Positions 30,698 through 39,323 of a stretch of DNA of 64,000 bases are shown piece after piece. Positions within the stretch are counted from its first letter, which is position 1. Every line of letters begins with the position of its first letter. Origin of the DNA: Tissierellia bacterium. Lineage in GTDB: Bacteria; Bacillota; Clostridia; Tissierellales; Peptoniphilaceae. The DNA is taken from contig JAUMWX010000002.1 of NCBI GenBank assembly GCA_030529425.1, positions 62,001-126,000 on the forward strand, read 5' to 3'. Under the pieces are notes generated by a model. That model saw only the letters and a list, made by a program, of their open reading frames with translations, had not been told where the DNA came from and made no database searches. The position numbers and the translations under genes are program-made.

Positions 30698-31654
30698 ATG
30701 AAAATCAAATTAATTGAACCGCTTGGAATCAATGACGAATTATTAAATAATTACAGGAAAGAACTTGAAAATTTAGGACATGAATTTGAGTACTACGGCG
30801 ATAAAGCCAAAGATATAGACGAACAGAAAAAGAGGGTTGAAGGTGCGGATATTTTGATGATTGCAAACTCCCCTCTCCCAAAAGAAGCCTTTGAAAATCA
30901 GAAAGATCTTAAGCTTATCAATGTAGCTTTCACGGGATTTGATCATGTAGCAATGGAGCAGGCAAATAAGATGGGAATCAAAGTTTGTAATGCATCGGGG
31001 TATTCAAATGTTGCTGTTGCGGAATTGGTTATAGGTTTGGTTCTCGACATATACCGAATGATTTCCAAGGGAGATGAAGCAACAAGAGGATCAAAAACTC
31101 ATGCGGACTATTACACGGGTTATGAAATAAGGGGAAAAACTGTAGGGATTATAGGTACGGGAAATATAGGTATTGAAACCGCAAAACTTTTCAAAGCTTT
31201 TGGAGCCGATGTTATCGCTTTTTCCAGAACTGAAAGAGATGATGTTAAGAAAATGGGAATCAAATACAAATCAATAGAAGAAGTATTCAAAAATTCAGAT
31301 ATAATAAGTGTTCATCTCCCACTGAATGAAAATACAAAGGGTTTCATAACCGGAGATCTGTTGGAATTAATGAAACCGAGTGCAATTTTTATAAACTGCG
31401 CCAGAGGTCCGATTGTTGACAATACAGCTCTTTCAGATGTGTTAAATAATGAAAAAATCAAATTTGCAGGCATTGATGTATTTGACATCGAACCCCCTCT
31501 AAATCAAGATTATCCTTTGTTAAATTGCAAAAATATTCTACTTTCTCCACATATTGCATATCTCACAAAAGAATCTATGGTCAGAAGGGCAAAAATAGCA
31601 TTCGACAATACAATTAATTTCCTAAACGGAAATCCGACAAATATAGTGAACTGA
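30698..31654 (+). CDS. D-isomer-specific 2-hydroxyacid dehydrogenase
   Basis: A 318-residue NAD(P)-dependent dehydrogenase of the D-2-hydroxyacid family, interconverting 2-keto and 2-hydroxy acids. The dinucleotide motif is 'VGIIGTGNIGIETAKLF'. The catalytic set is arginine in 'NCARGPIVDN', glutamate in 'DVFDIEPP' and histidine in 'SPHIAYLTKES'. The substrate is not evident; phosphoglycerate, lactate or hydroxypyruvate-type acids are all possible. It starts 8 nt after nadE with AGGAGG, and a 7-nt gap separates it from the next gene. Confidence 0.9.
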   Translation: MKIKLIEPLGINDELLNNYRKELENLGHEFEYYGDKAKDIDEQKKRVEGADILMIANSPLPKEAFENQKDLKLINVAFTGFDHVAMEQANKMGIKVCNASGYSNVAVAELVIGLVLDIYRMISKGDEATRGSKTHADYYTGYEIRGKTVGIIGTGNIGIETAKLFKAFGADVIAFSRTERDDVKKMGIKYKSIEEVFKNSDIISVHLPLNENTKGFITGDLLELMKPSAIFINCARGPIVDNTALSDVLNNEKIKFAGIDVFDIEPPLNQDYPLLNCKNILLSPHIAYLTKESMVRRAKIAFDNTINFLNGNPTNIVN

Positions 31655-31661
31655 GGTGTTT

Positions 31662-32567
31662 ATGGTAAAGAGATATATGGACTGTCAGGCAAGTGACTTG
31701 GCAAATTTAAGTAAAGAAGATAAATTAAAAAGTTTATATCTTTCGGAAGGAAGAGTCCTTGTAACTGAAGTTGTAGGATCATTCCCTCCTATTCTCGGAG
31801 ATGTTTCAAATGCGGAACTTGCATGTGCTATGGGTTCCGACATCATTCTATTCAATGCATTCGATGTAAATGACAACATCATTTTCGGAATCGACTCGGA
31901 TAAACCTTTAAAAAAAGCAAAGGAACTGACTAATCGTTTGATAGGGGTAAATCTTGAGCCTGTATTTGAAATTGATGAAAATGACGATAGTCTGTGGAGG
32001 TTATCCGCAGGCAGAACAGCCACAATGGACAATATCCAAAAACTCATTGATCAGGATGTAGATTTTTTAGTACTTACAGGAAATCCGGGAACCGGGGTAA
32101 CCAATCAGGGAATACTTGATGTAATCAAACAGGTTAAAGAAAAATTCGGTGACAAAATTGCAATAATTTCCGGAAAAATGCACGCAGCGGGCTCATCTAC
32201 CGAGGCAAATGAAAATTTGATAAGCGAAAAAACCGTTAAAGATTTTATAGAGGCGGGAACTGATATAGTCCTTATCCCTGCACCCGGTACAATTCCGGGA
32301 TTTGACTTGAAAAAGGTTAAAAAACTTATTAAAGTAATTCATGAATATGGTAAAATGAGTATGACTGCGGTGGGAACAAGCCAGGAAGGTTCAGATTTGG
32401 AGACAGTAAAAAACATAGCTCTTATGTGTAAAATGTCGGGAACCGATATTCACCATTTGGGAGACAGCGGATTGTCCCCGGGTATTGCAAGCCCTGAAAA
32501 TATAACGGCTTATTCAACTGTAATAAAAGGAAAAAGACATACTTTCAGACGTATGGCGAAAAGATAG
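31662..32567 (+). CDS. TIM-barrel protein of uncharacterised family (DUF7916-like)
   Basis: A 301-residue soluble protein. Motifs include 'EVVGSFPPILGDVSNAELA' near the N-terminus, 'LVLTGNPGTGVTNQGI', 'ISGKMHAAGSS', 'GTDIVLIPAPGTIPGFD' and 'DIHHLGDSGLSPGIASPENI'. The regular strand-turn-glycine pattern suggests a TIM barrel with a phosphate-binding end. I link it tentatively to a family often auto-annotated as PEP-phosphonomutase-like or DUF7916. No enzymatic assay-based function is known to me. I start it at ATG 31662, with GAGG 5 nt upstream, rather than at the earlier GTG. It sits between a hydroxyacid dehydrogenase and a PTS EIIA protein. Confidence 0.6.
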   Translation: MVKRYMDCQASDLANLSKEDKLKSLYLSEGRVLVTEVVGSFPPILGDVSNAELACAMGSDIILFNAFDVNDNIIFGIDSDKPLKKAKELTNRLIGVNLEPVFEIDENDDSLWRLSAGRTATMDNIQKLIDQDVDFLVLTGNPGTGVTNQGILDVIKQVKEKFGDKIAIISGKMHAAGSSTEANENLISEKTVKDFIEAGTDIVLIPAPGTIPGFDLKKVKKLIKVIHEYGKMSMTAVGTSQEGSDLETVKNIALMCKMSGTDIHHLGDSGLSPGIASPENITAYSTVIKGKRHTFRRMAKR

Positions 32568-32575
32568 GAGAAAAA

Positions 32576-33043
32576 ATGGGATTATTTGGAACTAAAATCA
32601 AATTATTGGCACCTTTTACAGGAAAATCACTGGATATTACCGAAGTAAAGGATGAAACATTTTCACAAAAATTTCTTGGAGACGGAATTGCTGTCGACCC
32701 GAAAGAAGAAATTGTTGTAGCACCGGCTTCTGGAAAAATTATACAAGTATTTAAAACTAAACATGCGTTTTTGATGACCTCTCAAGGATTGGAGCTTTTG
32801 GTTCACATAGGTATGAATACTGTCGAAATGAAGGGGGAAGGTTTTGAATATTTTGTCAATGACGGAGATATGGTAGAAGCGGGGCAAAAAGTTGCCAAGA
32901 TTAATCTTGACCTTATACATAAAAAAGGCTATAACCTTGAAACTCCAATAGTTATAACCAATATGGATGTGGTAAAAAAAATGGATAAAAACTTCGGAGA
33001 TGTTGTAGCGGGAAAAGATGTAGTAATGACAATTAAAATATAA
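32576..33043 (+). CDS. PTS glucose-family EIIA protein, stand-alone
   Basis: A 155-residue cytosolic EIIA of the Crr/glucose family, which accepts phosphate from HPr and passes it to an EIIB domain. Conserved features are 'LLAPFTGKSLDI', 'VVAPASGKI', the first histidine in 'TKHAFLM' (His63) and the phosphorylated histidine in 'LLVHIGMNTVEMKGEGF' (His77). No EIIBC gene is in the window, so it must serve a permease encoded elsewhere or have a regulatory role. Last gene of the nadE operon; it ends at a clear terminator. Confidence 0.92.
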   Translation: MGLFGTKIKLLAPFTGKSLDITEVKDETFSQKFLGDGIAVDPKEEIVVAPASGKIIQVFKTKHAFLMTSQGLELLVHIGMNTVEMKGEGFEYFVNDGDMVEAGQKVAKINLDLIHKKGYNLETPIVITNMDVVKKMDKNFGDVVAGKDVVMTIKI

Positions 33044-33045
33044 TT

Positions 33046-33068
33046 AAAGCTCATTTTGAGCTTTTTTT
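33046..33068 (+). terminator. intrinsic terminator of the nadE operon
   Basis: AAAGCTC-ATTTT-GAGCTTT followed by a T-run, starting 3 nt after the EIIA stop codon. Confidence 0.9.
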
Positions 33069-33170
33069 ATTTAGTAAAAAATCACCTTTGTACAACATCC
33101 TTTATGTACTTCATAATCTTCAGTTTTCAAATCATTCGCCACTTTACAAACTCAATACTCTAAATATAAC

Positions 33171-33214
33171 AAAAAGATGATATACCAGAGCTAAAAGATC
33201 TCTGACATATCATC
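33171..33214 (-). terminator. intrinsic terminator of the metal-transport/cutC operon
   Basis: A long hairpin (33176-33214) pairs GATGATAT and CCAGAG with CTCTG and ATATCATC around an internal mismatch. The minus strand continues TTTTTGTTATATTT. It begins directly after the cutC stop codon. Confidence 0.85.
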
Positions 33215-33949
33215 CTATTTATCTACTGCCTCGGCAAATTTTTTTGCCTCTTCGTAACTTGTGACTTGAAAACTGTTAGTTTTATCGGAATAAATTGAAT
33301 AGCTCACCTTGTTTGCGGTTGTAATATCCTCTCTAAACTCTTTACATGTGGAATGGAGATAGTTTATGTTTGTCTTAGATACAAATTCTTCGACATTGGA
33401 ACTGTTCAGTCCCGATCCCGCAATTATTTCGATACTATTTCCATATTTAAGCTGTATGTTCTTAAGTTTTTCAATACCTTCAATGGCGGTTTCTTCCTGA
33501 CCGCTGGTAAGAACTCTGTCCACCTTCAAATCTATAAGAGTTTTTATACCGTCCTCATAGTTTTCTACATTGTCAATTGCCCTATGAAACACTGCAATTT
33601 TATTTCTAGAATGAATTTTTTCTACAAATTTTAGAGTTTTCTCAACATCTATTTTAAAATCGGATGTCAGAAAGCCGAAAACAATTCCCGCTATATTCTC
33701 GTCTAAAAAAATATCAAGTTCGGAAAGCATCTCTTCATACTCCAAGTCCGAGTAATTGAAACCGCAAGCCCTGTTTCTAATCATACAAATTATCTCTAAA
33801 TCAACATTTTCAGAAACTTTTCTTACAAGTCCCAAAGACGGAGTCAGCCCTCCCAAACAAAGTGCTGAATTTAATTCTATTGAATCATATCCCAATTCTT
33901 GAGCAATCAATGCTCCTTCAAAATTCTCAATACACAATTCTTTTTTCAT
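33215..33949 (-). CDS. cutC: CutC family protein
   Basis: A 244-residue TIM-barrel protein of the CutC family, historically tied to copper tolerance although its biochemical role is unsettled. Family features are 'MKKELCIENFEGALIAQELG', 'SIELNSALCLGGLTPSLGL', 'MIRNRACGFNYSD', 'VFGFLTSD', 'FHRAIDNVEN' and 'LTSGQEETAIEGIEKL'. It starts 2 nt after the metal permease stop codon, so it is the last gene of the metal-uptake operon and shares its probable metal control. Confidence 0.9.
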   Translation of the reverse strand: MKKELCIENFEGALIAQELGYDSIELNSALCLGGLTPSLGLVRKVSENVDLEIICMIRNRACGFNYSDLEYEEMLSELDIFLDENIAGIVFGFLTSDFKIDVEKTLKFVEKIHSRNKIAVFHRAIDNVENYEDGIKTLIDLKVDRVLTSGQEETAIEGIEKLKNIQLKYGNSIEIIAGSGLNSSNVEEFVSKTNINYLHSTCKEFREDITTANKVSYSIYSDKTNSFQVTSYEEAKKFAEAVDK

Positions 33950-33951
33950 TT

Positions 33952-35061
33952 TTATTCCATTAAATATTTGTATTCTTCAATCTTCGACATTCCTTTTTCA
34001 GTTATATGCAATATTCCGTCAATATTTTCAATTTCATTATCCTTAATAAGACTTTCGATATATTTGTCCATAATTTTTTTGTCTTTATTAAAATGTCTAT
34101 CAATTGTTTTTATATTACACTCTTCAGCCATATCTCCCATCTTGTGATGATATGCGATGTGAAACATGATATTGATTTTAAAGAACTCTCTTTTCTTTTG
34201 ATTTCTGTGGTAAAGTTTTCCGATAAGTCCATTTTTCTTATGAAAAATAAATAGAAGTATAAATGAAAAACCCATCACCGAAGCAATGCTTCCCGATATA
34301 GACAAATCAAATCTGTTAGCTATAACTATACCTATCACCGAATTGACTATCCCTGCCAAAAAACTATAAAATATCAGAGTTTTTAAATCTTCCGCCAAAA
34401 AATACGCAATAACTATAGGTCCAACCATGAATGAAATTACCAAAATAGATCCCACTGATTGAAAAGCTCCAACCGTAGTTACCGATACCAAAGCCATCAG
34501 AGCATAATTTAACCATATAGGATTAAATCCGACAATCTTTGAAAAATCAGTATCAAAAGATGTAATCTTAAGCTCCTTGTAGAATATCATAACAAATAAT
34601 GCATTAATTATAAATATGATTCCCATAATCCAAAGTGCCTTGGGCCCTAAATCATAATCTCCTATAGAAAACTTGTCGAAAATCGAAAATTCTATCTTTC
34701 CTAAAAGTACGCTGTGAACATCAACATGTGCATTTTTTAAGTACTTTGTCATTATTATTATAGCAATACTGAATAATAATGGAAAAATCAAACCTATTGC
34801 CGCATCCTTTTTTACTAAGCCCGTATTATTCAAAGTTTCAGTTAAAAACACGGTTATAATCCCCATTAAAGCAGCACTAAGTATTAAAAATGGGGAGTTT
34901 ATATCAGGTATTATCAAAAATCCCAATACTATACCCAATAACACCGTATGTGTTATCGAGTCAATCAACATGGACTTCTGTCTCAAAACAAGATGAAGCC
35001 CGATAATTGAACAGGAAAAACTTACCAGAATCGCAATAATACCAATTAAAACAATATCCAT
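33952..35061 (-). CDS. metal ABC permease fused to a C-terminal DtxR-like winged helix
   Basis: A 369-residue protein. Residues 1-~275 form the usual ABC-3 permease for manganese, zinc or iron, with about eight membrane spans and 'GAFQSVGSILVISFMVGPIVIAY'. After a basic stretch, residues ~290-369 are a soluble domain: 'INIMFHIAYHHKMGDMAEEC', 'YIESLIKDNEIENIDGILHI' and 'TEKGMSKIEEY'. This looks like the winged helix of DtxR/MntR-type regulators without their dimer and metal-binding domains. A comparable permease-repressor fusion is YtgCR of Chlamydia. The start overlaps the stop of the other permease (TAATG). Whether the domain binds DNA is not known. Confidence 0.85.
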   Translation of the reverse strand: MDIVLIGIIAILVSFSCSIIGLHLVLRQKSMLIDSITHTVLLGIVLGFLIIPDINSPFLILSAALMGIITVFLTETLNNTGLVKKDAAIGLIFPLLFSIAIIIMTKYLKNAHVDVHSVLLGKIEFSIFDKFSIGDYDLGPKALWIMGIIFIINALFVMIFYKELKITSFDTDFSKIVGFNPIWLNYALMALVSVTTVGAFQSVGSILVISFMVGPIVIAYFLAEDLKTLIFYSFLAGIVNSVIGIVIANRFDLSISGSIASVMGFSFILLFIFHKKNGLIGKLYHRNQKKREFFKINIMFHIAYHHKMGDMAEECNIKTIDRHFNKDKKIMDKYIESLIKDNEIENIDGILHITEKGMSKIEEYKYLME

Positions 35062-35930
35062 TACAAATTCTCCTTTTTCCCTATAATTCTCTTCAACAGT
35101 CCTTTCTTAGGTGAAAAAATCACCGACAAAATAACTATAGTTACCAACAACACCGAAATTGTAGGTCCGGTAGGCAATTCGTAAATAACACTTAATAATG
35201 TTCCGAAATACCCCCCTATAAATCCGAGTATCGCCGAGATAAATAAGATATTTCTTAATTTATCACTTAAAAGTCTCCCCGCTGATGCCGGAGCAATAAT
35301 CATTGCAGACATTAAGATTACTCCAACAATTTGCAGACCTACTACAACTGTCATAACCGTCAATGTATTGATCATTAAAGATACCACATTTGCGTTATAA
35401 CCAATGCTTGTCATAAAATTAGGATCGAACGAATATAATTTCATTTCTTTGTAAAATAAAATTATCAAAAAAGAAATCAACGCTAAAACGTAATAAAGTC
35501 TGTACAAATCTTCTCTTAAGAAACCAGCGGCTTGACCAAATATATAAGACTGTAGTCCTGCATGCCCTGTCATATATCTTCGAATATATGATATCAATAT
35601 CATTCCGAATCCGAAGAATGTGGATAGTATTAATGCTAAAAGCGAATCAAATTTTATCTTTGAATGTTTTTCAACAAGAGATATCAGAAGCAATGCAATC
35701 AATCCTGAAATTGTTGCTCCAATCATCAGGACAACATTGCTCTTTGTAGCGAAAATCAAAAACGCAATTGCTATTCCCGGAAGGGAAGCATGCGCTATTG
35801 CATCCCCGACCAAGCTTTTATCTCTGATAACAATGAATACTCCCATTATTCCGCACAATATCCCCAGAATCCCTGAGCCAAATGCGACAAGACCTGAGTA
35901 GGACGAAATAAAATCAACTATTTGATTCAT
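35061..35930 (-). CDS. metal ABC transporter permease
   Basis: A 289-residue ABC-3 family membrane protein with about eight to nine spans. It includes 'VAFGSGILGILCGIMGVFIVIRDKSLVGDAIAHASLPGIA', the typical N-terminal segment of Mn/Zn/Fe permeases, and 'VVGVILMSAMIIAPASAGRLL'. It probably pairs with the fused permease as a heterodimer. I place the start at 35930, behind GGAGATAATT, rather than at the ATG four codons earlier. It overlaps the ATPase gene's end by about 17 nt. Confidence 0.9.
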   Translation of the reverse strand: MNQIVDFISSYSGLVAFGSGILGILCGIMGVFIVIRDKSLVGDAIAHASLPGIAIAFLIFATKSNVVLMIGATISGLIALLLISLVEKHSKIKFDSLLALILSTFFGFGMILISYIRRYMTGHAGLQSYIFGQAAGFLREDLYRLYYVLALISFLIILFYKEMKLYSFDPNFMTSIGYNANVVSLMINTLTVMTVVVGLQIVGVILMSAMIIAPASAGRLLSDKLRNILFISAILGFIGGYFGTLLSVIYELPTGPTISVLLVTIVILSVIFSPKKGLLKRIIGKKENL

Positions 35931-36642
35931 AATTATCTCCATTAAAATATGCTTTTCCTATATTCTCATCTGTATATGAATCTTCAATTCTTCCACTTGC
36001 AATAATTCTTTTATTTATTAAAACAACATTATCAAAGTATGATCCGACTGTCCTCAAATCGTGATGAACAATAACAATTGTCTTTCCGGCATCTCTTAGC
36101 CCCAACAATATATTCATTATCGTTTTTTCACTTTTTGCATCGACACCTTTAAGCGGTTCATCTAAAAGATACACATCAGCATCTTGAACCAATGATCTTG
36201 CTAAAAAAACTCTCTGCTGCTGTCCTCCTGACAATTTAGATATTTGCCTATGCTTATACTCCGTCATTTCAACCGCTTCAAGAGCTTTGTGAGCCTCTTC
36301 TCTCTGTTTCTTTCCAACTCGCTTAAACCATCCAAGTTCAGCATATGTTCCCATCAACACGACATCTTCCACATTTATTGGAAAATCCCAATCAACGCTT
36401 CCCGTTTGAGGAACATACGAAATATTTTTTCTGTTTTTGCTTATTTTCTCTCCATTTATTAATATAGAGCCAGAACTGATATTCAAAATTCCTAAGATTG
36501 CCTTTATAAGAGTCGACTTACCGGCTCCGTTCGGCCCTACAATAGCTGTAAGTTTGCCCTTTTCTATTTCTAAGTCTATATCCCATAAAACGGGTTTTTC
36601 ATTATACGCAACTGTTAAGTCTTCAATCTTAATAATGTTCAT
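35914..36642 (-). CDS. metal ABC transporter ATP-binding protein
   Basis: A 242-residue ATPase of the Mn/Zn/Fe uptake family. Walker A 'GPNGAGKSTLIKAI', signature 'LSGGQQQRVFLARSL', Walker B 'VYLLDEPLKGVDAKS', switch histidine in 'IVIVHHDLRTV'. The 'SYVPQTGSVDWDFPINVEDVVLMG' stretch is characteristic of this subfamily. It starts one base after the binding-protein gene stop. Confidence 0.93.
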   Translation of the reverse strand: MNIIKIEDLTVAYNEKPVLWDIDLEIEKGKLTAIVGPNGAGKSTLIKAILGILNISSGSILINGEKISKNRKNISYVPQTGSVDWDFPINVEDVVLMGTYAELGWFKRVGKKQREEAHKALEAVEMTEYKHRQISKLSGGQQQRVFLARSLVQDADVYLLDEPLKGVDAKSEKTIMNILLGLRDAGKTIVIVHHDLRTVGSYFDNVVLINKRIIASGRIEDSYTDENIGKAYFNGDNYESNS

Positions 36643-36643
36643 T

Positions 36644-37633
36644 CTATTTCAAGCCTTCAACAATGGTTCTGATGTTTGTCTTCATCATACCAATATATGT
36701 TTCAGCTTCTGTTCCTTTTTCTCCCAATGAGTCTGAGAATAGCTCTCCACCGATTTTTACTTCTTTTCCTTTTGACTTAACAGCCTCTTGAAGAGCTTTC
36801 ATATTTTTGTCGGAAACTGAGCTTTCAACAAATATTGATTTAATATCGTGCTCAACTATAAATTTTGCCAAATTTTCAATATCTTTCGTATTTGCTTCTG
36901 TTTCAGTAGAAACCCCTTGAATTGCCTTAACTTGTATTCCATAATCTCTAGCTAAATATTGGAATGCGTCATGTGCAGTTATAAGGTATCTTGATTTTTC
37001 AGGTATTTGTTTGATTTGTTCTTTTAATTCTTCATGCAATTTCTTTAACTCTCCGGAATATTTTTGATAATTCGCTTCAATTGCATCAGCCTTCCCCTCT
37101 ATATTGGCTTTTAATTGTTCTCCCACAAATTTAGCAACCATATCCCACATTTCTATTGAGTTCCAAACATGCGGATCTTTAAGTTCTTCTGTTTGTCCTT
37201 CTTCTTCCCAATCAATTAACTTATCTTTTGGAAGACTTCCGGCAGCTTCAATTACAACTTTACCGTCTTTCTTTAATTGTTCGAAAATGTCAGCCATCTT
37301 ACCTTCCAAGTGCAATCCTGAATAAATAATGATGTCAGCATCTTTTAGTCTCTTAACATCACCTGCACTAGGTTCATACTCGTGAGGGTCCACTCCTGTG
37401 CCCAATAAACCTTCAACTTCAGCATCATCTTTAACCAATTCTCTTACTAAGTCAGTCAACATTGTGCTTGTTACAAGGATTTTTTTCTTTCCCGCAGTTG
37501 TTTCGCCTTTTTTATCAGACTTTTGTTCCATCTTCTTATCAGATTTTTCTTCTTTCTTTTCTTCCTTCTTGCAGCCTATAACAGAAAACATCATCACAAG
37601 CGCAAGAAGCATTATACCAACTCTCTTCTTCAT
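36644..37633 (-). CDS. metal-binding lipoprotein of a Mn/Zn/Fe ABC transporter (TroA/ZnuA type)
   Basis: A 329-residue cluster A-I binding lipoprotein. The signal peptide ends in SVIGC (Cys21), and a highly charged Lys/Glu linker (22-50) leads to the binding domain. Putative metal ligands are His84 ('VDPHEYEPS'), His155 ('KDPHVW'), His221 ('ITAHDAFQYL') and Asp301 ('LFSDSLG'). A His3Asp set matches TroA and ZnuA, while the purely Mn-specific PsaA/MntC group has a Glu at the third position. Zinc or mixed Zn/Mn is therefore more likely. First gene of the operon, behind tandem DtxR-like operators. Confidence 0.92.
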   Translation of the reverse strand: MKKRVGIMLLALVMMFSVIGCKKEEKKEEKSDKKMEQKSDKKGETTAGKKKILVTSTMLTDLVRELVKDDAEVEGLLGTGVDPHEYEPSAGDVKRLKDADIIIYSGLHLEGKMADIFEQLKKDGKVVIEAAGSLPKDKLIDWEEEGQTEELKDPHVWNSIEMWDMVAKFVGEQLKANIEGKADAIEANYQKYSGELKKLHEELKEQIKQIPEKSRYLITAHDAFQYLARDYGIQVKAIQGVSTETEANTKDIENLAKFIVEHDIKSIFVESSVSDKNMKALQEAVKSKGKEVKIGGELFSDSLGEKGTEAETYIGMMKTNIRTIVEGLK

Positions 37634-37651
37634 TTTTCCTCCATCTTATAT

Positions 37652-37704
37652 GGTTAGTCCTTACTAACCTAATTTTTTTAAAAAATAGTTAGAACACTCT
37701 AACT
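37652..37704. promoter_or_regulatory. two tandem DtxR-like palindromes at the metal-transport promoter
   Basis: GGTTAGT-CCTT-ACTAACC (37652-37669, followed by TAA) and AGTTAGA-ACAC-TCTAACT (37687-37704) are perfect 7-bp-arm palindromes with centres 35 bp apart. The first closely resembles the DtxR/IdeR consensus half-site TTAGGTTAG. The second covers the predicted transcription start. This fits repression by a metal-loaded DtxR-family protein. Confidence 0.7.
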
Positions 37705-37711
37705 CCTTTCT

Positions 37712-37740
37712 AAAATATCACTTGCCGAATACTTTGTCAA
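37712..37740 (-). promoter_or_regulatory. promoter of the metal-transport operon
   Basis: TTGACA (37735-37740), 17 nt, TATTTT (37712-37717) on the minus strand. The predicted start site falls at or next to the second palindrome. Confidence 0.7.
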
Positions 37741-37773
37741 GAAGAAAAAAACTATATTATGTTTTTCTCAACT

Positions 37774-38493
37774 TTATCTGTGAAAATAGTCCGGTGCCGA
37801 ATATTCAATAAATCCGATATCACCTCCGGTATCACTTGTAGGAGATTCATCCGCAGACTGAAATACATCTCTAAACTTCAAGCCTCCCGAATCGACAACC
37901 AAAGTATGTAGATATATAACCGGAATATTGTTATATAAGTACACACCGTCTACCATTTGCAAATAAGTATTCAATGGATTTTCGGCGGAATCTCTACCAT
38001 ACCAAATGTCGGCAAATGCCTCATGACTTCCCGTATTAATCGCCATTTCTCCATCCACATATGTAATTTTCCACACATCATATCCCATTTCTTCGGCTTT
38101 ACTTACGGAAATATCGCCGGTATTTCCGGGATCAGGAACTATCAATTTACCGTTATAAAATCCGGGGTCTTTAAATTCGACTTTTTTATTTTCATTAATC
38201 TTGCCATTATTCTCAGTTTTTTTAGGTTCTTCTTTCTTAGGATCTTTAGAAGGTTCCTAAGTTTTTTTAGGTTCTTTATCCTTGTTTTCTTGTTTTGGAT
38301 TATCCTCGTTTTTAGTATTCTTATCAGATTCTTGTTTCTTGGCATTTTCATTTCCGACTTTTTCAAGTTTATCTATCTTTTCTTCCAATTTTTCCAAATC
38401 CTTTTTAAGTGAATTAACATCTTCCGATGACTTGCTACAACTTACAAAAAGTAAAGCTGCCGCTAATAGTAAAATTAATTTATAAGTCTTCAT
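37774..38493 (-). pseudogene. lipoprotein gene interrupted by one in-frame amber codon
   Basis: One frame of 240 codons runs from ATG 38493 to the stop at 37774, broken only by a TAG at 38257-38259. The N-terminal part is a lipoprotein signal (lipobox FVSC, Cys19), a coiled-coil-like 'VNSLKKDLEKLEEKIDKLEK', and a long Lys/Glu/Asn/Pro-rich linker. The amber codon falls within an 'EPKKT' repeat, where the second copy reads ACT GAG in place of ACT TAG; a single base change explains it. Past the stop, the linker continues to a ~120-residue folded part ('YDVWKITYVDGEMAINTGSH', 'IPVIYLHTLVVDSGGL'). Family unknown. It may be a fresh pseudogene, or the stop may be read through. Confidence 0.7.
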
Positions 38494-39323
38494 TTTTTTA
38501 TCCTCTTTATCATAATTTGGTTCATTAAAAATACTGTTAACTTACTTTCTCCCGGCATGTATCAACAAAAATCATGCCCTAAAAAATATCAACATCGAAT
38601 CGTTACCACTCAGCCATTCCGTTCATATAACAAATATTCTTACTCATAACTCACAATCACAAACATCTACATTCCGATGTCATCTTATTAATTCATAATT
38701 TCCTCCATATTATCTTGTAAAATTTCCTCACATATTACCCTATATAAATACTATAACCACTTATAAGATTTTTACCCATCTAAATTATAAATTTTGTATT
38801 TGTAATTAATCACAAGCTACTTTGTAATAATTTAAAATATAAAAACTAACATAAGGACTCATATTAAAAAAATTAAAAATGTGAAAGATAAAAAATGTTT
38901 CCCCAAAAATTGGAAATCTGCTCAAGGATACATTTAAGTATTTGACTTATAGCAAATATAAATATCATAAACCTGTCAACTATCTGGATGTTATCAAAAA
39001 ATCTAATTATATTAATTATGAGGATATAAAAGATAAAATGTCCTACAGAAAAGTAAAACATATAAATTGCAATATCGCTGATGAAAAATATTACACAGCA
39101 CTAAATTCATTTAATATTTTAATCAAAAAATTAGAGAAGAATTTAAAAATCCGTTTTGAATTGAATCTTTATTATATTCTTTCTCTAATCAAATACATTG
39201 TTAAAAATAATTTTTAGATATAATTTACAATATCTAATCAAGGATAAAATTAAAATTTTAGTCTTTCTGTGATTTATAATAATAGAAGTTCTAACGATAT
39301 ATTCCGTATCTTAAAATATTTTT
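38494..39323. other. AT-rich region without a supported gene
   Basis: Roughly 830 bases of very AT-rich DNA. A plus-strand frame at about 38900-39217 reads 'PKIGNLLKDTFKYLTYSKYK...YILSLIKYIVKNNF' and looks protein-like. However, its first ATG (38942) lacks a ribosome site and lies inside the apparent domain, and a TGA precedes it. It could be the 3' remnant of a lost gene. Nothing else is recognisable. Confidence 0.45.

Noticed and set aside
38942-39217. 91-codon plus-strand open frame
   Set aside because: Protein-like, but the apparent coding extends upstream of its ATG to a stop codon, there is no ribosome site and no family match; noted only as a possible remnant.
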